Part shown: positions 27,634-35,477 of the stretch, one piece after another
Layout: each line of letters starts with the position of its first letter
Position numbering within the stretch: position 1 is the first letter of the stretch
Assembly: GCF_011303555.1 (NCBI RefSeq)
Contig: NZ_CP049868.1
Span: 5,828,001 to 5,892,000, forward strand
Direction of reading: 5' to 3'
Origin: Pedobacter sp. HDW13
GTDB taxonomy: Bacteria; Bacteroidota; Bacteroidia; Sphingobacteriales; Sphingobacteriaceae
DNA length: 64,000 bases
Program-made: the position numbers and the translations under genes
Notes under the pieces: model-generated
What the model was told of the DNA's origin: nothing
Databases searched by the model: none
Seen by the model: the letters and a program-made list of their open reading frames with translations, nothing else

Positions 27634-28932
27634 TTACGATAATCCTTTTTTGTTTTTATAAGTCATTTTGGCTTTGGTACCTGCACTATAATTGTAGTTC
27701 TTCAGGTTACTGGCTTTCTTCTCGTGAAAAGCTGCACCGCGTTCACTGTTGTCCGCTTCCTCCTCGCCTTTCTTTTTCTTGGCTTTGCTGGCCGCATCAA
27801 CAATTTTTAAATCTTCAGGCAATTCCATTACCTCTAATTTCTGCCCAATTGCCTGCTCAATCTTTCTTACTTCTATCAGTTCAATATCGGTTGAAAAAGT
27901 AATTGCCACCACATCTTCATCACCATGCTTAACAATACGCTGAATTAAGGTTTCTTTTTGCTCTGGCAATTCGAAATGTAAAATAAAAGGAATGCCCTGG
28001 ATATCCAGTTCACCCAGGTTTTCATTGGCTACTATTAAAACCCTGGCTGCAGCATTTTCCTTAAAATCTTCAATATCGTCATAACCCTTATCGTCAAAAA
28101 ATAAGGAACGATAAATCGAAATCTCATCTTCTTTGCTATGGTTAAAGTTCTTATAAACCGTTTGGGCAGTTAAACGTGTATTTACAAAAACGACTACTTT
28201 ATCAAAAACCTCTACATCGTTTAACAGCAAGGTTAACAGATTAAGCTTTGTTCTGAAATTGGGAACCTGATACAACATCTGCTGGTAAACCTCAGCCTGC
28301 TTTTCGCTAATTTCATCCACCTCAATAGTTGCTGCCGAGTCTTTCATGAAAGGAGCAATCATGTGGTTTAGTTTTTCGTGCAGTACCTCTGTAAACACTA
28401 CATGCTGAGATTTATAAGCACTGTTAGCCAGTTCAACAACCGGTAATTGCAAGCCTTTTTTAACTATAAGCTCGGCATTATCTACAATGAATAATTGTAT
28501 TTTATTGGTATTTAACGCCAATTTTAAATACAACGCACGGGCACGATCGGGTACAGCTACAATAATATCGCAGCCATCCGTAATTTCGTTCATCTGTGTT
28601 TCTACAGCACCACGGCTATCAATTCCTAAAATCCTGAAAGTACTGTTGCGGTTCAATAATTTAAACTGCTCCAAAACATGATCAACATGCTCAATATCCG
28701 GCACTAAAATTAATGCCCTTGGTGCTTCTTCAAAGGCATATTTCAATTTCATTAAAGTAGCTAAAACGTAAGTAGTTGTTTTCCCAGAACCTTCAGGCCC
28801 TACTGCTATAACATCCTGGCCACCTAAAATTCTCGACATTGTTCTGGCCTGGATTTCTTTTGGAGTTAAAAATCCTGCATCAGTCATGGCCGCTACAAGT
28901 GGTTTGCTAAGTTTTAATTTATCTAAAGACAC
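27634..28932 (-). CDS. DEAD-box helicase-like protein with degenerate motifs
   Basis: This protein of about 432 residues has the two-RecA layout of a DEAD-box RNA helicase, with a Q-motif region (GFLTPKEIQARTM) and Walker A (GPEGSGKTTT). Other motifs have drifted: PTREL is PDIEH, TPGR is VPDRA, DEAD is DNAE, SAT is absent (TEV), ARGxD is LGELD, and HRxGR is absent (QRIVKHGDED). It has a basic tail. It may bind RNA without normal unwinding. There is no ATG at the start: GTG at 28932 gives the expected N-terminus (MSLDKLKLSKPL); TTG at 28962 would add 10 residues. A near-consensus GATATTTG lies at 28959-28966. Confidence 0.85.
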   Translation of the reverse strand: MSLDKLKLSKPLVAAMTDAGFLTPKEIQARTMSRILGGQDVIAVGPEGSGKTTTYVLATLMKLKYAFEEAPRALILVPDIEHVDHVLEQFKLLNRNSTFRILGIDSRGAVETQMNEITDGCDIIVAVPDRARALYLKLALNTNKIQLFIVDNAELIVKKGLQLPVVELANSAYKSQHVVFTEVLHEKLNHMIAPFMKDSAATIEVDEISEKQAEVYQQMLYQVPNFRTKLNLLTLLLNDVEVFDKVVVFVNTRLTAQTVYKNFNHSKEDEISIYRSLFFDDKGYDDIEDFKENAAARVLIVANENLGELDIQGIPFILHFELPEQKETLIQRIVKHGDEDVVAITFSTDIELIEVRKIEQAIGQKLEVMELPEDLKIVDAASKAKKKKGEEEADNSERGAAFHEKKASNLKNYNYSAGTKAKMTYKNKKGLS

Positions 28933-29211
28933 AATTCCTATTTTAATGATTTGAAAATGCAAATATCCTTAAAATAATTAGCTTTTAGAGAAAAGCTTTG
29001 CAAATGAATACTACCTATACAAGTACAGGCGACTTACAAGAGCCTAATTCCGGATCAGCATGAGCGTTATTTTACAATCTTTTTAAAGTAATAAGTCGTT
29101 TTAGACAGCTTAAACCCAATTAACTAAAAAATTAATTAACTCGCTATCAATAGATTAAAAATTATTTCAAAATAAATACTACTAAATCTATAGATATTAT
29201 ATACTTATTTA

Positions 29212-29219
29212 TATATTTG
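29212..29219 (+). promoter_or_regulatory. -7 box before the micro-ORF and tRNA-like element
   Basis: TATATTTG is a perfect TAnnTTTG, 55 bp before the ATG at 29274. It would drive a transcript covering the 53-residue ORF, the tRNA-like cloverleaf and the hairpin at 29599. No -33 TTTG is clear. Confidence 0.45.
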
Positions 29220-29273
29220 CTCAACATTAATCATTAACTAAAATATGGTGTTAAACAATTAAACGCAAAAACA

Positions 29274-29435
29274 ATGTCAATTTATTTTCAGTTCCCGGCC
29301 ATTGATGAGTATCCAAATTTAGCCTATCCGCTAAAAACAGAGCTACACGATACGCAGCAAATTAAGGTTGAAGATAATATTGCGCAAGAACAGCTTTCAG
29401 AGTTAAAAGATTTTTTATCCTTAAAGCCTGTTTAA
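29274..29435 (+). CDS. Small protein of unknown function, 53 residues
   Basis: ATG to TAA with codon use like the neighbouring genes. It starts MSIYFQFPAIDEYPNLAYPL and ends KDFLSLKPV. It is acidic, with no signal peptide or membrane segment. It has its own upstream -7 box and is followed after 6 nt by a tRNA-like cloverleaf, then a hairpin with a T-tract. It is too short to assign to a family. Being alone in about 960 bp of otherwise gene-free DNA supports a real gene, but only comparison with relatives would settle it. Confidence 0.5.
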   Translation: MSIYFQFPAIDEYPNLAYPLKTELHDTQQIKVEDNIAQEQLSELKDFLSLKPV

Positions 29436-29441
29436 AAACAT

Positions 29442-29512
29442 GGCCAGTTGACCGATTGGAAGGTTGGAGTTTCATAAACTTTTTACGATGGTTCGAATCC
29501 ATTACTAGGCCG
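29442..29512 (+). tRNA. tRNA-like cloverleaf, anticodon CAT, atypical
   Basis: The 71 nt fold as a cloverleaf. The acceptor GGCCAGT (29442-29448) pairs with ACT-GGCC (29504-29511) with a bulged A at 29507. D stem GACC/GGTT has loop GATTGGAA (contains GG). Anticodon stem GGAGT/ACTTT has loop TTCATAA, reading CAT with T33 and A37. T stem GATGG/CCATT has loop TTCGAAT. Oddities: the bulge, only one base between acceptor and D stem, no base 26, G instead of A at position 14, and no encoded CCA. It does not look like ordinary Met or Ile2 tRNA. It may be a degenerate tRNA, a tRNA-mimic RNA, or chance. Confidence 0.4.
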
Positions 29513-29598
29513 CTAAGTGTATTTCATAGCACTTTACACTGATCCTGCTCAGGTCAGTTAAGATTTGGTTATCTTATATTTGTTTTGTTGTTAGCAAA

Positions 29599-29630
29599 GG
29601 CTATCCGCGATGGATAGCCTTAACTTTTTT
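29599..29630 (+). terminator. Hairpin with T-tract
   Basis: GGCTATCC (29599-29606) pairs with GGATAGCC (29612-29619) around GCGAT, followed by TTAACTTTTTT. It is the likely 3' end of the transcript holding the micro-ORF and the tRNA-like element. Confidence 0.65.
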
Positions 29631-29632
29631 GT

Positions 29633-29737
29633 GTCATTCTGAATGCAATGAAGAATCCTTAACCAATTAGAATATTCCTGACCTGCATAGTATCTATGCA
29701 AAAATCATAAGAGATGATTCGTTTCACACAGCATGAC
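29633..29737. repeat. Intergenic palindromic repeat, 'GTCAT...ATGAC' family, copy 1
   Basis: GTCATTCTGAATGCAATGAAG at the left is matched by the inverted end GATTCGTTTCACACAGCATGAC at the right. The same family occurs at 52380-52490. It lies between the hairpin and the LD-carboxypeptidase gene. Confidence 0.65.
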
Positions 29738-29930
29738 AAAGTCTCGTATTTTAAAATTTTCAAAACTTTTCATTCCGTTCGTGGTTATTTATATAATTCA
29801 CATTATACTAATCTTTTACAGATTAATTTGTTTGGTTTAAAAAGGGGATTTATGGATATAAATCCCTTTTCTTTTTCGCCAGAATTTTAAATCCTATATT
29901 TAGCCATATCAATTTTACCACTTATTTTAG

Positions 29931-30953
29931 ATGAACAGAAAACATTTCCTTTCTTCGTTTATTGCGGCCACCGCTGTACTTCCGGCCTTTAAAACTTTAG
30001 CAAGTACCTTAGAAAATGAAAACTCATCATTTAAAATACCGCCTTATCTAAAAGCCGGCGATACTATCGGTATCACCAGTCCAGCAGGATACATTACGCA
30101 GGAACAGATTCAGCCATCTGTTTTACAAATGCAAAGCTGGGGCTTTAACATAAAAGTGGGCGAAACCATTGGCAAACGCGATTTTACCTATGGTGGTACA
30201 GACGAAGAAAGGTTAGCCGATTTTCAGCAGATGCTTAACGACCCGAACATTAAAGCGATTATGTGCGCCCGTGGCGGTTATGGTTTTGTGCGGATTATCG
30301 ATCAGCTCGATTTTTCGGCCTTTAAAAGAAATCCAAAATGGATTATAGGTTTCAGCGATATCACAGTGCTCCACTGTCACCTGGCCAAAAATTTCGGCAT
30401 CGCTTCTATCCATTCGAAAATGTGCAACAGCTTTCCTGATGATTGGGCTAAAGCCGAGCCTATACAGATTGAGACCATCCTCTCGATAAAGAACGCATTA
30501 ATTGGTGAACAAATGGGCTATACTGGCCCCTTAAATAGTAATAATCGTTTTGGAAAAAACGATGGGATCTTAGTTGGCGGCAACCTGAGTATTATTGAAA
30601 CCCTGGCCGGTAGTAATTCCGATTTAGACACCAAAAATAAAATCCTGTTTATAGAAGATACAGGAGAATACCTGTACAGCATAGACAGGATGCTATGGAA
30701 TTTAAAACGCAGCGGCAAGCTTAAAAACCTGAAAGGCCTTATTATAGGTGGTTTTAAAGTTAAACCCGATGATGCAGGCGAAGAATTTGGCAAAACCGTT
30801 TACGATATTGTACTTGAAAAGGTAAAGGAATACATCTACCCTGTTGCCTTCGATTTTCCGGTTGGGCACCAACGCAATAATTTTGCATTAAAATGCGGTG
30901 TTAATCATACTTTAATGGTTAACGAAAGTGGCGCAACCCTCAGAACGAATTAA
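29931..30953 (+). CDS. LD-carboxypeptidase (peptidase family S66)
   Basis: This 340-residue protein has an N-terminal signal-like segment (MNRKHFLSSFIAATAVLPAF). S66 enzymes cleave the terminal D-alanine of cytoplasmic or periplasmic muropeptide tetrapeptides during wall recycling. Family motifs are CARGGYGFVRIIDQLD, IGFSDITVLH (nucleophile Ser), GGNLSIIETLAGS, FIEDTGEYLYSIDRML and the catalytic His in DFPVGHQRNN. The leader implies export, unlike E. coli LdcA. Transcribed alone. Confidence 0.9.
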   Translation: MNRKHFLSSFIAATAVLPAFKTLASTLENENSSFKIPPYLKAGDTIGITSPAGYITQEQIQPSVLQMQSWGFNIKVGETIGKRDFTYGGTDEERLADFQQMLNDPNIKAIMCARGGYGFVRIIDQLDFSAFKRNPKWIIGFSDITVLHCHLAKNFGIASIHSKMCNSFPDDWAKAEPIQIETILSIKNALIGEQMGYTGPLNSNNRFGKNDGILVGGNLSIIETLAGSNSDLDTKNKILFIEDTGEYLYSIDRMLWNLKRSGKLKNLKGLIIGGFKVKPDDAGEEFGKTVYDIVLEKVKEYIYPVAFDFPVGHQRNNFALKCGVNHTLMVNESGATLRTN

Positions 30954-30987
30954 TTTTTCCTGATTATTCTTACAGCACTAAAATTAT

Positions 30988-31022
30988 AAAAAACAAAAAA
31001 TGCCAGGATAAACCAGGCATTG
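30988..31022 (-). terminator. Intrinsic terminator of the 31046 gene
   Basis: On the minus strand AATGCCTGG pairs with CCTGGCATT (one mismatch) around TTTAT, followed by TTTTTGTTTTTT. It lies 24 bp past the stop codon of the conserved unknown gene. Confidence 0.7.
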
Positions 31023-31045
31023 TAATCATTTATAGTAAGCAGAAA

Positions 31046-32362
31046 CTAAACCGTCTTCACTTCATTTTCAGCATAATCCTCAATATCCGTAATATAACCG
31101 TTTACCAGCAAGAAATCAAACAAAGGTTTGGCATCTGGCGTAACCGGCATATTGGTGGTATTAATTACCTGGTTAGTCTTTTTATCTAAGAACGGGTAAG
31201 CAAATAAACGCACGTTGGTATTAAACATATCGTTTACATAGCTCAATAACTGACCTGAGTAATTATCGCCTTTAAAATTCGACGAGTTGAATACAAATTT
31301 CAAGTTGTTGATGTTAGTGGCTAAGCCTACGCTTTTTGGCTTACAACGAGCCAGGTACTTAGCCAAACGGTTATGGCGCGTAAAGTTTGACACGATAACA
31401 ATATTTCCGGTATCGCACATTTCCTGAGTTCGCTTCGCTACCGCAGCCAGGTCAATATCATCAGGAGTTTCGTGTGCATCGGTTAATACATTGGTGAGTA
31501 AAACCTCAATCATAACCGCAAGATTACCTTCTTCTACCTTATTGGTACGCTTAAACTGATCGGTTGCTTTATTAAACAAACTAAAGTTAGGTAACGATTT
31601 CTGACCGTATTTGGTCCTTAAAATCATGATATCTTTCTTGTACAACAGATCTTTTGCCTGACGAGGATGTGCATCTGCATCAAAAATTGCTGCTGCCGAG
31701 AAATCTTTCATAATCATGTACAGATTAAGCAAAATATTGTCGACACCTTCAAATGCAGGTCCTTTAACGGAAATTAAATCGATTTCTACCGAATCAATTG
31801 TTAAGTTATCGGCCAAAGATTCGACCATTAACTTAGGATCCTGGCAATGATAAAAGGCAGCATAAACCAGATTTACCCCAATAATACCCAAAACACGCTG
31901 TTGCATATTTACATCTGTATCGAGTAAACGAACGTGGAAAAAGATTTCGTTCGGTAAGCCTCCGGGTTCATTCTGAAAACAAATACCAACCCAACCATGC
32001 GGCTCGTTAGTACGTTTATAATTTAAGGTTGTTACCGTGTCGGCAAAGGCAAAAAAAGTACGGCTTTCATACTTCTCGCCCGATAAACGTTCGGTTAACA
32101 AGCCAAATTCGTGATCGAGCATTTGCAAAAGCCTGTTCTGACTAACATAACGGCCATTTGCCTCGGCACCGTAAATGGCATCACTAAAAGTCATATCGTA
32201 AGCCGACATGGTTTTAGCAACCGTTCCAGACGCTGCACCTGCATTAAAAAAGTTTCGCGAAACTTCCTGACCTGCACCTATTTCGGCAAAAGTGCCATAA
32301 ATACGCGGGTCAAGGTTTATTTTAAGTGCTTTACGCTTCGTATCCAGAATTTCTCTCTCCAT
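31046..32362 (-). CDS. Conserved protein of unknown function
   Basis: This 438-residue cytoplasmic protein starts MEREILDTKRKALKINLDPR, with the conserved-looking AEIGAGQEVSRNFFNAGAAS and AYDMTFSDAIYG. I recall near-identical N-termini across Bacteroidota under unreliable names such as nicotinate-nucleotide adenylyltransferase, but there is no HxGH nucleotidyltransferase motif here, so no enzyme name is given. Six or more hydrophobic strands alternate with helices. The start at 32362 is set by the -7 box; the TTG at 32377 would lie inside it. It is a single-gene transcript with its own terminator. Confidence 0.85.
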   Translation of the reverse strand: MEREILDTKRKALKINLDPRIYGTFAEIGAGQEVSRNFFNAGAASGTVAKTMSAYDMTFSDAIYGAEANGRYVSQNRLLQMLDHEFGLLTERLSGEKYESRTFFAFADTVTTLNYKRTNEPHGWVGICFQNEPGGLPNEIFFHVRLLDTDVNMQQRVLGIIGVNLVYAAFYHCQDPKLMVESLADNLTIDSVEIDLISVKGPAFEGVDNILLNLYMIMKDFSAAAIFDADAHPRQAKDLLYKKDIMILRTKYGQKSLPNFSLFNKATDQFKRTNKVEEGNLAVMIEVLLTNVLTDAHETPDDIDLAAVAKRTQEMCDTGNIVIVSNFTRHNRLAKYLARCKPKSVGLATNINNLKFVFNSSNFKGDNYSGQLLSYVNDMFNTNVRLFAYPFLDKKTNQVINTTNMPVTPDAKPLFDFLLVNGYITDIEDYAENEVKTV

Positions 32363-32366
32363 GCCG

Positions 32367-32374
32367 CAAAAGTA
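32367..32374 (-). promoter_or_regulatory. -7 box of the 31046 gene, predicts leaderless mRNA
   Basis: The minus strand reads TACTTTTG, ending 4 nt before the ATG at 32362, so transcription would start at the start codon. Confidence 0.55.
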
Positions 32375-32464
32375 CAAATTTTTGAGATTAAGCTAATTTT
32401 AAGTGTGTAACTTAAAATCAATCTAAATACTGAATTTTCTCCGTTGAACTCCCAAGAGTCATTT

Positions 32465-32504
32465 TTAAAAAAATAAGGTTAATGCCATCCAGCATTAACC
32501 TTAT
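32465..32504 (-). terminator. Intrinsic terminator of hsp20
   Basis: A perfect 13-bp stem (ATAAGGTTAATGC 32473-32485, GCATTAACCTTAT 32492-32504) with a 6-nt loop is followed on the minus strand by a run of Ts. It lies about 50 bp past the Hsp20 stop codon. Confidence 0.85.
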
Positions 32505-32555
32505 AAAACCTAAACTTAAACTATTATGAAAAACCCTCTTTCGAGAATATTTTAT

Positions 32556-32990
32556 TTACGATACTACAATTTCTTTATGCTGTAATTTAGCATCGTCTTT
32601 TTTGCTGATGTTGATACTTAGAATACCATCTTTGTATTCGGCAGTAATTTTATCGCCATCGGCAGTATCTGGTAAATTGAATGATCTTGCAAATGAGCTG
32701 TAATCAAACTCTTTACGGGTAAAATCTTTAGCTACCTGAGTTTCGTCTTTTTTAACTTCTGCCCAAACAGAAAGCGTATCTTTTTTTAAATTGATTTGAA
32801 AATCTTCTTTCTTTAAACCTGGTGCAGCCAATTCAATCACGTAAGCAGTTTCATTTTCATGAATATTTACATTTGGCGATTTATCAACCGCTTTGTTTTT
32901 AGTTATCGCATCGCTAAACAATGAATCGAAAACATTGTTAAAGTAAGGAGCTGTGTTACGGGTTCTGTTGTTAAAATTTACAAGTGTCAT
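32556..32990 (-). CDS. Hsp20/alpha-crystallin family small heat-shock protein
   Basis: This 144-residue chaperone holds unfolding proteins without ATP. The alpha-crystallin domain spans about 40-135: NVNIHENETAYVIELAAPGL, then FARSFNLPDTAD and the AEYKDGILSINI strand with the family's GIL motif. The N-terminal arm (NVFDSLFSD) is short. Transcribed alone, with a strong terminator. Confidence 0.95.
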   Translation of the reverse strand: MTLVNFNNRTRNTAPYFNNVFDSLFSDAITKNKAVDKSPNVNIHENETAYVIELAAPGLKKEDFQINLKKDTLSVWAEVKKDETQVAKDFTRKEFDYSSFARSFNLPDTADGDKITAEYKDGILSINISKKDDAKLQHKEIVVS

Positions 32991-33059
32991 ATCTCTAATT
33001 TTTTATTTTTTTAATTTGATAATACACCATATTCAACTTACATACCAAACCATTTTTTT

Positions 33060-33545
33060 ATGATTTTTAAGACATTTTGGCAAAAACAAAGCAAAACAAA
33101 AGACAAAACGTCAGTTTTAAGCGGTTTTTCAGACAAATTCAACTATAAAACTGATGTACCTTTGCGCTTTATCGACTTCGATATGATGGGACACGTAAAC
33201 AATTCGGTGTATTTTACTTACCTCGAAATTGCCAGAAGCCAGTATTGGGAAGAAATCATTAAATGGGACTGGAAACAAACCGGAATTGTAATTGCCCACG
33301 CCGAACTGGATTACATTTTACCCATTGTAATGCATGATAAAATTGCTATTCATGTTAAAACATCAAGAATTGGGGATACCAGTTTTGATCTGGATTATCA
33401 GATTGTTAAACTGAAAGGAAATGAAGAGGTTATTTGCAGTCGGGGAAAAACAGTTTGTATTGCAATTGATTATGCCACCAAACGGCCAACAGCAATACCT
33501 GAAGCGGAAAAACAGAAAATGCTGAGTTTTGAGCAATTAACTTAA
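33060..33545 (+). CDS. Acyl-CoA thioesterase, 4HBT/YbgC-like
   Basis: This 161-residue hotdog-fold thioesterase has the YbgC/FadM-type active-site region VPLRFIDFDMMGHVNNSVYF, where Asp and the downstream Asn/His form the site. It cleaves acyl-CoA thioesters; chain preference is not readable. The N-terminal 30 residues are basic and not part of the fold. Divergent from hsp20. Confidence 0.88.
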   Translation: MIFKTFWQKQSKTKDKTSVLSGFSDKFNYKTDVPLRFIDFDMMGHVNNSVYFTYLEIARSQYWEEIIKWDWKQTGIVIAHAELDYILPIVMHDKIAIHVKTSRIGDTSFDLDYQIVKLKGNEEVICSRGKTVCIAIDYATKRPTAIPEAEKQKMLSFEQLT

Positions 33546-33550
33546 GTAAT

Positions 33551-33587
33551 ATCATCAGCTCCAGAATCTTATCCCGGAGCTGATGAT
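33551..33587. terminator. Hairpin between convergent genes
   Basis: ATCATCAGCTCC (33551-33562) pairs perfectly with GGAGCTGATGAT (33576-33587) around 13 nt. No T-tract follows on either strand, so it may block readthrough of both genes or stabilise their 3' ends. Confidence 0.55.
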
Positions 33588-33592
33588 AAAGA

Positions 33593-34995
33593 TTAATCGG
33601 GCATTATTTTACCAGGATTTAAAATTCCTTTTGGATCGAAAACCTGCTTAATTCCACGCATTAAATTCAAATGGATTTCGGAATACTTGATTGGCATAAA
33701 TTCTTTCTGCACCAAACCAATTCCATGTTCACCAGATAAAGTACCGCCCAGAGCTGTGGTGAGCTCGAAAATTTCGGCAATACCAGATTTAAGCTTGTTT
33801 TTCCAATCTTCATCGCTCATTCCGGCTTTTATAATATTTACGTGCAGGTTACCATCGCCGGCGTGCCCATAACAAACGCTTTCAAAACCATACCGGCCAC
33901 CAATTTCCTTAATACCGTTTACCAGTTTAGGTAAAGCAGCACGGGGCACAACAGTATCTTCTTCTTTATAAACTGAATTCGATTTTACCGATTCGGCCAT
34001 GGTTCTTCGCATACGCCAAAGCTCTTCTTTCTGGCTTGCAGTATCGGCAAACAAAACCTCTGTACACTTATGCTCTTCTAAAACGATATTTGTTTTCTCG
34101 CAGTTTTTAAAAATATCATCTAAATCATCGCCATCAAATTCAATCATGAGCAAAGCTGCAACATCATCTTTTAAATCAAACTTTATATCGTCGAATTTAA
34201 TTACCCACTCCACTCCTTTTCGTTCCATAAACTCTAGGGCTGATGGCGTTACCCCAGCCCTAAAAATAGCTGAAACAGCTGCACAGGCATCTTCGTTGGT
34301 ACTAAAAGAGCCCATCATCAATACCGATTGTGAGGGTTTAGGCAATAGCTTGGTTACAATTTTGGTTACTACACCCAAAGTACCTTCCGAACCGATCATG
34401 AGCTGGGTTAAATTATAGCCCGAAGCATATTTTAAGGTATTGGCACCTGTCCAGATGATATCGCCGTTAGGTAAAACTATCTCCAGGTTTAAAATATATT
34501 CGCGAATGGTACCATATTTTACTACACGTGGTCCACCCGAACCATGCGCCACATTACCGCCAATAAAACAAGAGCCCTTACTGCTTGGATCAACCGGATA
34601 CAGCAAGCCTTTTTCGCCAACAGCATTGATAAATTCTTCGGTAATTACACCTGGCTCAACAGTAGCCTGCAGGTTTTCGGTATCAATATCTAAAATGGCT
34701 TTAAATTTTTCCATCGATAAAGAAACACCCCCATAAATAGGCAGAGCAGCACCGCTTAAACCTGTCCCACCACCGCGAGGCGTTACTGGCACATGATGGG
34801 CATTACAGATTTTTAAGAGGGCCGAAATTTCTTCGGGCGTGGTGGGTTTCACCACAACCTCGGGCTGGTAACGCAAATCTTCGGTTTCATCGTGACTGTA
34901 GTTCTGTAAACTTTCTATATCCGTAAAAACTTTATCCGCCCCATTGCTGAGGTGATTTCTGCTAAAATTTCGGTATTTATTTTGGTAAAATTCAT
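33593..34995 (-). pseudogene. FAD-linked oxidase (GlcD-like), split by a 1-bp frameshift
   Basis: FAD-binding oxidase of the glycolate/D-lactate dehydrogenase type. FAD-binding motifs are VTPRGGGTGLSGAALP and GGNVAHGSGGPRVVKYG; the C-terminal part has CYGHAGDGNLHVNI and GTLSGEHGIGLVQKEF. The main open stretch (34876-33593) lacks the first 40 residues, but an ATG at 34995, 1 bp after folB, opens MNFTKINTEILAEITSAMG and then fails at CCCC 34939-34942. One more base gives MGADKVFTDIESLQNYSHDE joining the rest, 467 residues in all, the family length. A homopolymer error is the likely cause. Operon: folB, then this gene. Confidence 0.88.
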
Positions 34996-34996
34996 T

Positions 34997-35365
34997 TTAA
35001 TTGGCTGCTGAGTAACTAAGTTTAACAAAAGAATGGCCTATTTGTCCGGGCATTGGCGGATTAAGCTTTTTCATGCTTACCTCGATCTTTTCTACAAAAG
35101 GATAAATTTCGATTACTTTAGAAATGATGTTATTCAAAACGGTTTCCAACAGCTTTTGGGTATTTTTCATTTCGGCCCTGATAATGCTGTTCAGCTCTTC
35201 GTAATTCACTGTTTGCGCCAATTCATCATCAAATCCAACTGGTGTAAATTCGGTTGTTAAATCTATAATAAAATGATTTCCAGTTAATTGTTCTTCCGGA
35301 TAATAGCCGTGCAAGGCAAAGCATTTTACATCTTTTAAAGCTACGGTTTGTTTTATTTGGCTCAT
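34997..35365 (-). CDS. folB: Dihydroneopterin aldolase
   Basis: This 122-residue cytoplasmic enzyme of folate synthesis turns dihydroneopterin into hydroxymethyl-dihydropterin. Visible motifs: VKCFALHGYYPEEQ (substrate-binding), NHFIIDLTTEF, the catalytic-glutamate region TVNYEELNSII, and KIEVSMKKLNPPMPGQI (catalytic Lys). Length is normal. Confidence 0.95.
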   Translation of the reverse strand: MSQIKQTVALKDVKCFALHGYYPEEQLTGNHFIIDLTTEFTPVGFDDELAQTVNYEELNSIIRAEMKNTQKLLETVLNNIISKVIEIYPFVEKIEVSMKKLNPPMPGQIGHSFVKLSYSAAN

Positions 35366-35382
35366 CTATGTTTTGTATGTTG

Positions 35383-35390
35383 CAAAATTA
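35383..35390 (-). promoter_or_regulatory. -7 box of folB
   Basis: The minus strand reads TAATTTTG, a perfect TAnnTTTG, ending 17 nt before the folB ATG at 35365. It predicts a leader of about 13 nt and would drive folB and the GlcD-like gene. Confidence 0.5.
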
Positions 35391-35431
35391 AATTTTTATT
35401 CACGAATATAATGCCCATTGCCGTAAATTGT

Positions 35432-35439
35432 TACCTTTG
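35432..35439 (+). promoter_or_regulatory. -7 box of the acyl-CoA dehydrogenase gene
   Basis: TACCTTTG matches TAnnTTTG and lies 38 nt before the ATG at 35478. It would drive this gene and, since the spacing to the next gene is only 2 bp, the DUF3857 gene as well. Confidence 0.45.
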
Positions 35440-35477
35440 AAATGAACCCAATTGCTTAACCAGATTAGTATATAACC

